DNA from: CANJDH01 sp031430015
GTDB taxonomy: Bacteria; Pseudomonadota; Gammaproteobacteria; Burkholderiales; JAEUOS01
Length of the DNA stretch: 14,771 nucleotides
Assembly: GCA_031430015.1 (NCBI GenBank)
Contig: JANPAR010000336.1
Span: 1 to 14,771, forward strand
Direction of reading: 5' to 3'
The stretch's first letter is position 1. Each line of letters opens with the position of its first letter. The notes below the pieces were generated by a model, which was given only the letters and a program-made list of their open reading frames with translations, was not told the DNA's origin and did not search any database. Below are positions 1 through 6,172 of the stretch, piece by piece. A program made the position numbers and the translations under genes.

Positions 1-2
1 AG

Positions 3-140
3 GCCGGCGCGCTGGAGCGCGACTACAAAAATGTCCACTCGGATGTGCAGGCTCTGCTCGCAGCAGGATTGCTGGTGAAAGAGGGTGCTCTGATTGTCGC
101 GCCTTGGGACCGGGTCAATGCGGAAATGGCGTTGACCTGA
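3..140 (+). CDS. C-terminal part of a winged-helix DNA-binding protein (HVO_A0114-like), partial at the window start
   Basis: The open frame enters from the left edge and stops at TGA 138-140, giving 45 residues with no start codon in view. It reads ALERDYKNVHSDVQALLAAG and then a short strand and a PWD motif. This matches my memory of the end of small HVO_A0114-type winged-helix regulators, where the RDYKNVH segment is the recognition helix and the following residues form the wing. Such proteins bind DNA in the cytoplasm and often sit next to a small toxin-like partner, which would lie outside this window. The gene converges on the phosphodiesterase gene, whose stop codon is 29 bases away. 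No clear terminator is visible between them. Family assignment is from pattern memory; target and partner are unknown. Confidence 0.7.
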   Translation, partial: AGALERDYKNVHSDVQALLAAGLLVKEGALIVAPWDRVNAEMALT

Positions 141-169
141 TTGGTACGGTGCGGATTTTTCTGCCGCCC

Positions 170-1189
170 TTACCTGGCTTGCAGGCCGCGCTCCTTGAGC
201 GCCGCCACCCCCACATCAGGCCGGTCGGTGATGAGGCCATCGACGCCCCACTCGATCAAGCGCAGCATGTCTTCGCGCTGGTTGACTGTCCACGGAATGA
301 CTTTGAGGCCGCGCGCTTTGGCGTCCTGCAACAAATTCGCAGTGAGGTCTTCAAAGTGCGGTGACCACACCGCGCCGCCTGCTGCCTGCACCATTGCCGG
401 TACTGAGGCGAATTGTTCGCGCAGCATGCCCGCAGTCCACAGGCCTTTGACGTCGATGGTGTTGAACGTGGGCCGCTGGGCCGTGAGATAGGCGGTGGGA
501 ATCTGCGGCGCGCGCGCCTGCACCAGTTTGAGAGTGCGCCAGTCGAACGATTGGATTGATACACGCGAATCCATGCGGTGCGCGGCGATCACGCCAAGAA
601 GCGCTTCCACCATGGCTTGCGGGCCGATGGTGTCATCCGGATTATCCGGCGTGAGCTTGGTTTCGATGTTGAATCTGACGCGCATATCCCCACGCTGTTT
701 GACCAGATCAAACAATTGGGCGAGGCTGGGAACGCGCGCGCCTTCGTGCGGTGTTTGCTCCGGATGACGCTTGGCGTAGTCGCTGCCGGGGCGCAGCATG
801 CCGACGTTGTATTCGGATAGTTGACGGAATGAAATGTCGCGCAGGCGCGGCGTGGGCGTGGCGAGCCACGAGCCTGCCGCGTTGCGCGCGATGTCGGGGT
901 GCAGGCGCTCGTCGTGATGGATCACCACCACGCCGTCACGCGTGACACCAATGTCGAGTTCTAGTGTGGTGACGCCGATGTCAAGCGCACGCGTAAACGC
1001 GCCGAGGGTGTTCTCCGGCGCGAGGCCGCGTGCGCCGCGATGGCCTTGCAGGTCAAAACCGGAGGTGGCGCATCCGCCAGCGAGGGTGACCACCGCGCAG
1101 AGCATGCCGACGTGCGGCACAGCTCGCCGCATCGCGTGCAGCGCATGGCGTGCGGCACCGGCGAATATGGGCATCGCGCAACTGTTCAC
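170..1189 (-). CDS. Glycerophosphodiester phosphodiesterase, probably exported lipoprotein
   Basis: Hydrolyses glycerophosphodiesters to glycerol 3-phosphate and an alcohol, as the GDPD/GlpQ/UgpQ family does. Visible GDPD signatures are GHRGARGLAPENT at residues 49-61, with His50 and Arg51, the metal-ligand motif ELD at 77-79, and the second histidine pair in VVVIHHDERL at 88-96. The C-terminal barrel strands VIPWTVN and GVDGLITDRPD are also typical. The N-terminus has a hydrophobic stretch ending LAGGC (Cys40), which resembles a lipobox, so the enzyme may be anchored in the envelope. GTG 1187-1189 is chosen because it overlaps the upstream hydrolase stop as GTGA and has GGAG 11 bases ahead. 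A start at Met20 (1132) would also leave the signal peptide intact. Length of 339 residues is normal for exported members. Substrate preference is not deducible. Confidence 0.88.
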   Translation of the reverse strand: MNSCAMPIFAGAARHALHAMRRAVPHVGMLCAVVTLAGGCATSGFDLQGHRGARGLAPENTLGAFTRALDIGVTTLELDIGVTRDGVVVIHHDERLHPDIARNAAGSWLATPTPRLRDISFRQLSEYNVGMLRPGSDYAKRHPEQTPHEGARVPSLAQLFDLVKQRGDMRVRFNIETKLTPDNPDDTIGPQAMVEALLGVIAAHRMDSRVSIQSFDWRTLKLVQARAPQIPTAYLTAQRPTFNTIDVKGLWTAGMLREQFASVPAMVQAAGGAVWSPHFEDLTANLLQDAKARGLKVIPWTVNQREDMLRLIEWGVDGLITDRPDVGVAALKERGLQAR

Positions 1190-2109
1190 TTTTTCGCCAT
1201 CTCCAGCAGCAAACGATAGGCGCTCCCATAGTCAGGGAAGGTATGCAAATTGTTGTGCGTGGCGCCGTTGACCAGCAGCATCGTCTTTGGCTCCGGCGCG
1301 CCCGCATAAAGCGCCTGGCTCATGTGATGCGGAATGCGCTGATCTGCGTTGCCGTGGATGAACAGCAGCGGCAGCTTGACGCGCGCGATTTTTTGCGCTG
1401 ACTCGAAGCGCTCCGTGAGCAGGGTGTCGACCGGCAGAAGGCGATAGAGCGGGTTGACCGTGGACATGTCGAGCATGCTGCTGAAGCTCGCTTCAATGAA
1501 CGCAGCGCTAAACTCGCGCGCGCGCTTGCTGGCGAGTTCGATGGCGACGGCACCGCCGAGGGAGTGGCCGTGCAGGATGCGCTTGGTTGCGTCAGGCACG
1601 CGGCGCATGAACTCGTCGAGTGCAGCGTTGGCGTCTTCGTAGAGCGCCGCCTCGTAGGGCGCATCGCCATCGGACTTGCCGTAGCCGCGATAGTCGAGCG
1701 TCATCACGTTGAAGCCGGTGCGCGCCAGCGCGATGATCTTGTCGGCATTGCCAGCTGCGCCCATGTTGCGTGCGTTGCCGTGCAGGAACAGCACGCTCAT
1801 GCCGTTGGGTGGCGCACCGCCGGACGCTGCTGCTGGCAGCCACCACGCATTGATGGTTTCGCTGGCGCCGCTGGCGCGCTCGACGGTGAGACGGAAATCG
1901 TCGAACGCGAGGCCTGCATCCTTGGGCGTCTTGACCCACTCGCGTGTGGGCAGATAGACGATGCTGCCCTGCTTGACGTACAGAAAAACAGACGCGCCTG
2001 TCCACGCAAGTGCAGCGAGTACTGCGAGGGTGATGCCACAGCGCCGCAGCCAGCGCATTGCGCGCCCCTGCATGAGTGCCGGCACAGGGCTGCCTGCGTC
2101 TGTGCTCAC
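1186..2109 (-). CDS. Alpha/beta hydrolase, BEM46/YfhR-like, membrane-anchored
   Basis: A serine hydrolase of about 307 residues. Counting from the GTG at 2107-2109, a single hydrophobic segment lies at about residues 24-44 (LAVLAALAWTGASVFLYV), so the catalytic domain is probably held at the membrane. The fold signatures are FLHGNARN (oxyanion strand), LDYRGYGKSDG, the nucleophile elbow GHSLGG with Ser183, Asp256 in HGNADQRIP, and His285 in GATHNNL. The frame is open upstream to 2142, but GTG 2107-2109 is preferred because it overlaps the MFS stop as GTGA and is preceded by GAAGG with a 7-base gap. It lies between a transporter and a phosphodiesterase, which could suggest lipid or ester handling; that is inference. 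Family certain, substrate unknown. Confidence 0.88.
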   Translation of the reverse strand: MSTDAGSPVPALMQGRAMRWLRRCGITLAVLAALAWTGASVFLYVKQGSIVYLPTREWVKTPKDAGLAFDDFRLTVERASGASETINAWWLPAAASGGAPPNGMSVLFLHGNARNMGAAGNADKIIALARTGFNVMTLDYRGYGKSDGDAPYEAALYEDANAALDEFMRRVPDATKRILHGHSLGGAVAIELASKRAREFSAAFIEASFSSMLDMSTVNPLYRLLPVDTLLTERFESAQKIARVKLPLLFIHGNADQRIPHHMSQALYAGAPEPKTMLLVNGATHNNLHTFPDYGSAYRLLLEMAKK

Positions 2110-3266
2110 AACATTACCTTCGCATTGCGCCGGGAGAACCACGCGCCGCCGCCCATGAAGAGCGCCAGGATCCAGAAAATCGGCGTGAGGCCGCCAAAGG
2201 CAGCGCCGAGTGCGCCGAAGGTGAGCGGCAGCACCGCGTGGCTCGCATTCATCACGGTAGTGCGCACACCGACTGCCTCACCGCTGCGCCCGGCCGGCGC
2301 CGAGGTGTGGATCAGGCTCATCACCATGGGCTGGCAGGCGCCGAGGCCGAGGCCGAGCATGAACGCGAGCGCCATCAGCATTGGTACGGCGCTGAACAGC
2401 GGAAACAATAAATAGACCACACACGTGATGACAAACGCGCTGGTAAGCGTCGCCCATTCGGACAGATTGCGGGCGATCCACGGCATCGCTGCGCGCACCA
2501 CGAAGGTGGCGACACCGAAGCTGCCCATGATGATGCCGATGGTCGAGGCCGAGAGGCCAATGCGCGCGCCTTGCAGCGGCACCATGAAGGTAAACAGGTC
2601 CCAGCCCATCGACAACAGGCCGCTGACGACGAACACGGCGCGCAGGGGCGCGATGCGCAGCAAGTCCATGACGCGCGCATCTTCCGGCGGCATCGGCCGG
2701 AGAGCCGCTCTGGGAGCTGTTTTGCGCACGATGGTCAGTGCCACCGCGCCGAGCAGCGGAAACGCAGCGAGGATCAAAAATGTTTCCGCGTGCCCGGCGT
2801 GATCGATTGAAAAGCCGGCGATCACCGGGCCGAACACGCTCGAAATCGAGAAGCCGAGCGCGAGATGCCCGAAGTCGCTTTTGCGTGTCTCAGGCGACGA
2901 GATGTGTCCCACCGCGTTGTTGACTGCGACGTGAATGAGCATGAAGCCGGAGCCGAGCAACACGCTCGATGCGTACAGGCTGTCGAGTGAGCGCAGGGTT
3001 CCCGGGAGCAGCGAGGCTGCCAGCATCAGCACCAGCGCAATTGCTGCCGGCTTGGCGATGCCGGTACGATCCGTCCAGCGCCCGATCATCACTGCAAACA
3101 AGGTCGGGATGACGGCCAGCAGACTCATCAGCAAACCGACCGTGAAAGAGTCTGCCCCGAGCTTGAGCGCGTAGAGCGAGAGCGCCACCCGGCTGCCGGT
3201 AAACGAGGCATGCGTGAGCACCATCATGGCGATCAGGGCGAAGAGATTCAAAGCAATGCGCGCCAC
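2106..3266 (-). CDS. MFS transporter
   Basis: An inner-membrane secondary transporter of the major facilitator superfamily, about 386 residues and mostly hydrophobic, consistent with 12 helices. The loop between helices 2 and 3 carries the MFS motif as GRWTDRTGIAKP (G-x-x-x-D-R). The second half has the usual repeated helix-loop pattern, ending in a charged tail RRNAKVML. The frame is open up to 3317, but the extra residues are Cys- and Arg-rich and unlike a first helix. I therefore prefer GTG 3264-3266, which begins VARIALNLFALIAMM. No Shine-Dalgarno is visible there, so the start is uncertain; Met31 or Met32 of the longer frame is another option. Its stop overlaps the hydrolase start as GTGA, so the downstream genes are likely coupled to it. 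Substrate unknown. Confidence 0.82.
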   Translation of the reverse strand: MARIALNLFALIAMMVLTHASFTGSRVALSLYALKLGADSFTVGLLMSLLAVIPTLFAVMIGRWTDRTGIAKPAAIALVLMLAASLLPGTLRSLDSLYASSVLLGSGFMLIHVAVNNAVGHISSPETRKSDFGHLALGFSISSVFGPVIAGFSIDHAGHAETFLILAAFPLLGAVALTIVRKTAPRAALRPMPPEDARVMDLLRIAPLRAVFVVSGLLSMGWDLFTFMVPLQGARIGLSASTIGIIMGSFGVATFVVRAAMPWIARNLSEWATLTSAFVITCVVYLLFPLFSAVPMLMALAFMLGLGLGACQPMVMSLIHTSAPAGRSGEAVGVRTTVMNASHAVLPLTFGALGAAFGGLTPIFWILALFMGGGAWFSRRNAKVML

Positions 3267-3281
3267 AGAACCGAACGCGCA

Positions 3282-3287
3282 ATTATA
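3282..3287 (-). promoter_or_regulatory. Possible -10 box for the MFS-hydrolase-phosphodiesterase operon
   Basis: The minus strand reads TATAAT exactly, in a 69-base gap between the dioxygenase stop and the preferred MFS start. No convincing -35 hexamer lies 16-18 bases upstream. If used, transcription would start near 3275, leaving a leader of only about 9 bases before the GTG at 3266. Confidence 0.35.
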
Positions 3288-3320
3288 GAAGCAGCACCTC
3301 TGACGACTGCGGCGCAAGAA

Positions 3321-3334
3321 CGCAGGCTGCTGCG
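3321..3334 (-). terminator. Possible weak hairpin terminator after the dioxygenase gene
   Basis: Immediately after the dioxygenase TAG, the minus strand has CGCAG, loop CAGC, then CTGCG, followed by TTCTTG. The stem is short (5 bp) and the T-run poor. A larger pairing of GGCGCA with TGCGCC encloses it. It could partly separate the permease cluster from the MFS cluster. Confidence 0.28.
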
Positions 3335-3335
3335 C

Positions 3336-4235
3336 CTACACAGGCACTTCGCCCAGCACGGTGCAACGGCGGATCACGCGGCCTTGGTTGACTTCGTCGT
3401 AGGGCGTGGCAATGTGCAACAGACAGCGGTTGTCCCAGACGATGAGCTGGCGCGGCGTCCAGCGGTGTTCGTAGGTGAGGTCGGCGTGGATCGCGAGCGC
3501 ATTGAGCTCTTCGATCAGCCTGCGACCCTCGTCATACGGCATGCCCTGAATATATTCGGCGTGATCGCCAAGGTAAATGCACTTGCGTCCGGTGTCGGGA
3601 TGGGTGCGCACCACCGGATGATCGACGGGCGGTTTGGCGGCGCGCTGCGCGTCGGTCAGCGGGTCTTCGCCGTGACGGCGGGTGCGCGAGAAGTCGAGGT
3701 TGTGAACGGCGCGTAAATTGGCGACGCGCGCCTTCCATGCATCGCTCAGGCGGTCATACGCGCCGTACATGTCGGCGAAGTGGGTCTCGCCACCGGTAGA
3801 CGGCATCACTTCGCCGTAGATGAGGGTGGCGTGGCCGGTGATGCGCTGCCACGAGCCATCGGTGTGCCAGGCCAGTGTCCCTTTGTCGGGGTGCTTGCCG
3901 TTGGGCTGGCCGTTCGCGTCAAGATTCGAGAGTCGGTACAACTCGGGAAAGCCGTCGGCGTGATACTGGTTCATCACGTGGATCTGCACCTCACCGAAGC
4001 ACTGCGCGAGGCGTACCTGCCTCGCGGGTGGCACATCTTGCGGCGGGAACAGCAGCACCTGATATTGCAAAAATGCCCGGTGGATGGCGCGCAAGGTACC
4101 GTCACCGAGGTCATCGGCGAGATTGACGCCGCTGATTTCGGCGCCGAGGCGCGGCGTGAGCGGGCGCACTGCAAAGGGGTAGTCCTGTGTTTTTGCGGGT
4201 TCCGATTTTTCCGGCGATGCGAGAACGGCACTCAT
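3336..4235 (-). CDS. TauD/TfdA-family 2-oxoglutarate- and Fe(II)-dependent dioxygenase
   Basis: A 299-residue non-haem iron dioxygenase, cytoplasmic, coupling 2-oxoglutarate decarboxylation to hydroxylation of a small molecule (taurine, alkylsulfates or aryloxyacids in known members). The facial triad is intact: His124 and Asp126 in AWHTDGSW, and His274 in LLHIATPYD. Arginines 286 and 290 in GRVIRRCTV correspond to the cofactor- and substrate-binding arginines near the TauD C-terminus. GEVQIH with His86 matches the TauD substrate-side histidine by position. ATG 4233-4235 overlaps the upstream dehydrogenase stop as ATGA and has GGGAG 7 bases ahead, so the start is well supported. Cotranscription with the dehydrogenase suggests a shared substrate. 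The family is clear; I would not name it tauD because no sulfonate transport genes are nearby. Confidence 0.9.
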   Translation of the reverse strand: MSAVLASPEKSEPAKTQDYPFAVRPLTPRLGAEISGVNLADDLGDGTLRAIHRAFLQYQVLLFPPQDVPPARQVRLAQCFGEVQIHVMNQYHADGFPELYRLSNLDANGQPNGKHPDKGTLAWHTDGSWQRITGHATLIYGEVMPSTGGETHFADMYGAYDRLSDAWKARVANLRAVHNLDFSRTRRHGEDPLTDAQRAAKPPVDHPVVRTHPDTGRKCIYLGDHAEYIQGMPYDEGRRLIEELNALAIHADLTYEHRWTPRQLIVWDNRCLLHIATPYDEVNQGRVIRRCTVLGEVPV

Positions 4236-5104
4236 TGGTCTTCTCCCTGGGCGATGCGCTTGGTGATTTCCTTCATCGACGGCGGCGCAGCGGGGTTCTT
4301 GAACTCTTCGAGGCGCCGATACAACTCAGCGGCTGCTTCATAAAAGCCGGGCGGCACGCCGGCCGAGGCAAAGCTCGTGGCGATTTCGTCCATCTCGGCA
4401 ATCCAGCGCCACGCCTTGTACGACTGCGCCGTGATGGCTTCGGAGCGCTTGGGCAGGTCAGGCTGCGAGATTGCCCACTCGGCGAGCAATTCAGCATCCA
4501 CACCCTCAACCTGCGCGAAGGTGCGCACGGCCGCGAGCATGGCAATCGATCCCTTGTTCCACGCCGCGTAGGCCACCTTCAATGCCGAGGCCGCGCCCAC
4601 CGGCCCCTTGACCACGCGCGCGTCGGTGAGGCTGCCTTTGAACAGCGCCGCTACTTCAGCCGCTTGCGGCCCTGACAAATACAAACGCGTGACACCTGCC
4701 TTCACCGGCGGCGGGCCGATGATGCCGCCATCGACAAAGCGTGCCTGCGCCGCTTCGACCAACGCGCCCACCTCGCGCGTGGTGTCGGGCGCAATTGCGT
4801 TGCAGTCGACGTACAGACCTTCGAACTCCAGCGCTGCCACTTCTTCGGCGAGATCGAGCGCGGCATGCGGCGGGCATACCGAGAGCACGATGTCGGCGGC
4901 AGCAACGGCGCGGCCCAGCGTGACCTTGTCTTCAAGGCCGGCTGCATCGGCGCGGGTACGTGTAGCGGGGCTGCGGCCAGCCGAGGCCCACACGACGTGG
5001 TGGCCGTTGGCAACCAGGCAGGCGCCGAGCGCGGCACCCATGTCACCGGGGTGGAGCAGGGCAATGGTTAGTTTGGTCATGGGGCCGATGGGAGGAGGCG
5101 TCAT
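4232..5104 (-). CDS. 6-phosphogluconate-dehydrogenase-like NAD(P)-dependent oxidoreductase (DUF1932 C-terminal domain)
   Basis: A 290-residue cytoplasmic oxidoreductase. The N-terminal Rossmann fold begins KLTIALLHPGDMGAALGACL, with HPGDMG taking the place of the usual GxGxxG loop. The second strand is followed by ADIVLSVCPPHAAL, the typical beta-hydroxyacid-dehydrogenase core. GGIIGPPPVKAG precedes the helical domain, where GAASALKVAYAAWNKGS holds Lys176, likely the catalytic lysine by comparison with the family. The remaining C-terminal helices (AEWAISQPDLPKRSE and onward) look like DUF1932. ATG 5102-5104 overlaps the pseudoprotease stop as ATGA, although no good Shine-Dalgarno is seen. Met9 at 5080 is the alternative and would begin right at the Rossmann strand. 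The substrate is unknown; true 6-phosphogluconate dehydrogenases are much longer. Confidence 0.83.
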   Translation of the reverse strand: MTPPPIGPMTKLTIALLHPGDMGAALGACLVANGHHVVWASAGRSPATRTRADAAGLEDKVTLGRAVAAADIVLSVCPPHAALDLAEEVAALEFEGLYVDCNAIAPDTTREVGALVEAAQARFVDGGIIGPPPVKAGVTRLYLSGPQAAEVAALFKGSLTDARVVKGPVGAASALKVAYAAWNKGSIAMLAAVRTFAQVEGVDAELLAEWAISQPDLPKRSEAITAQSYKAWRWIAEMDEIATSFASAGVPPGFYEAAAELYRRLEEFKNPAAPPSMKEITKRIAQGEDQ

Positions 5105-6141
5105 TGTTCGCCCATTATCGCAGTCAGTGTTTCCGTGCGCCCCTCGCGCAGGATCAGGAACGTAACACGTTCACCGGGTCTGGAATCCTGCACCAGTCGG
5201 GTCAATTCCGTGGTCGAGCGTACCGGCCGGTGGTTGAATTTGACGACGATGTCATTCGGCCGCAGGCCGGCATTCGCAGCCGCACCCCCGGCATCGACCT
5301 GGCGAATCTGCGCACCGTCCAGCGGACCTGCTGCCGATGGTGCAGGCTCCTCAAGAGTTACGCCGAGCTTGCCGCGAGAAACTTTGCCGGTGCGGCGGAT
5401 TTCTTCGTAGACGCGCTGAACCATCTCGCCGGGAACCGCGAATGAGAGGCCAGTGAAGCTGCCGGTGCGCGAATAAATGTGCGAGTTCATCCCGACCACC
5501 TCGCCTTTCATGTTGAACAACGGGCCGCCGCCGCTGCCCGGATTGATATAAACGCTGGACTGGATGAACTGTGTCGGGCCGAGGCCGGGATGTTCGCGCC
5601 CGAGCGCGCTGACGATGCCGTCGGTCACCGTGCCGGGCATGTTGTAGGGAGAGCCGATCGCGAACACCCGCTCGCCCAGACGCAGTTTGCTGCTGTCGCC
5701 GAAACGCAATGGCGTGAGGCCTGCGGCATCGATCTTGAGCACGGCGACGCCGCTAAAGCGATCCCTGCCGACCGGAGACGCACGGAACTTGCGGCCGTCC
5801 GGAAAACTCACCCTGATATCACTGTCGCCCTCGATGACGAAATCTGCAGTGACCAGATAGCCGTCCGCGCTGACGACGAAGCCGGCGCCCGCCGAAGTGA
5901 AACCGGGCCGGGACTGGGAACCGCCAGAACCCGGCGGCACAAACCGGGAGAAAAATTCGTCCACTTCCGGCGCTATCGGCTTGGATGCGGGCTTGGCCTT
6001 CGACAGCAGGTGGATCTGCGCCGCAGACGGGTAAACGCGTTCGACCACATCGGGCAGGTCCTCGGCGAAGGCCGCGCTGGCCAGAAAACCGGCGGCAAGC
6101 GCGGCGAGGGCGAGCGAAACAGAAATCCGGCGTGCCTTCAT
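5101..6141 (-). CDS. HtrA/DegP-like periplasmic protein with PDZ domain, catalytic triad lost (pseudoprotease)
   Basis: A 346-residue protein with a signal peptide (MKARRISVSLALAALAAGFL, then an AFA site). It has a FFSRFVPPG segment like the HtrA N-terminal loop, a chymotrypsin-like domain, and a C-terminal PDZ domain (GVTLEEPAP through LREGRTETL). Numbering from Met 6141, the three catalytic positions are all replaced. The usual TNAHVV is TADFVI, so His becomes Phe101. The usual SDVAVLKI is SGVAVLKI, so Asp becomes Gly131. The usual GNSGGPL is GSGGGPL, so Ser becomes Gly204. Flanking fold motifs (AIGSPYN, GIVSALGRE, QSSVYINPG) are conserved, so the gene is not decaying. The start is fixed by AAGGAGG at 6147-6153, 5 bases before the ATG. 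It probably acts as a binding or chaperone module. It follows the permease gene by 31 bases and overlaps the dehydrogenase. Confidence 0.9.
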   Translation of the reverse strand: MKARRISVSLALAALAAGFLASAAFAEDLPDVVERVYPSAAQIHLLSKAKPASKPIAPEVDEFFSRFVPPGSGGSQSRPGFTSAGAGFVVSADGYLVTADFVIEGDSDIRVSFPDGRKFRASPVGRDRFSGVAVLKIDAAGLTPLRFGDSSKLRLGERVFAIGSPYNMPGTVTDGIVSALGREHPGLGPTQFIQSSVYINPGSGGGPLFNMKGEVVGMNSHIYSRTGSFTGLSFAVPGEMVQRVYEEIRRTGKVSRGKLGVTLEEPAPSAAGPLDGAQIRQVDAGGAAANAGLRPNDIVVKFNHRPVRSTTELTRLVQDSRPGERVTFLILREGRTETLTAIMGEQ

Positions 6142-6146
6142 CGGGG

Positions 6147-6153
6147 CCTCCTT
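6147..6153 (-). promoter_or_regulatory. Strong ribosome binding site of the HtrA-like pseudoprotease
   Basis: The minus strand reads AAGGAGG, 5 bases ahead of ATG 6139-6141. This chooses Met 6141 over the upstream in-frame start at 6159 and places the signal peptide at the very N-terminus. Confidence 0.85.
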
Positions 6154-6172
6154 CGGCAAGTCCCGTGTTGCG

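Noticed and set aside
141..169. T-run after a GC-rich stretch between the first two genes as a terminator
   Set aside because: ATTTTT is present but no self-complementary stem precedes it on either strand.
1564..2415. A 283-codon plus-strand frame across the hydrolase/MFS junction
   Set aside because: It crosses two real genes on the opposite strand, with no family motif and no start signal.
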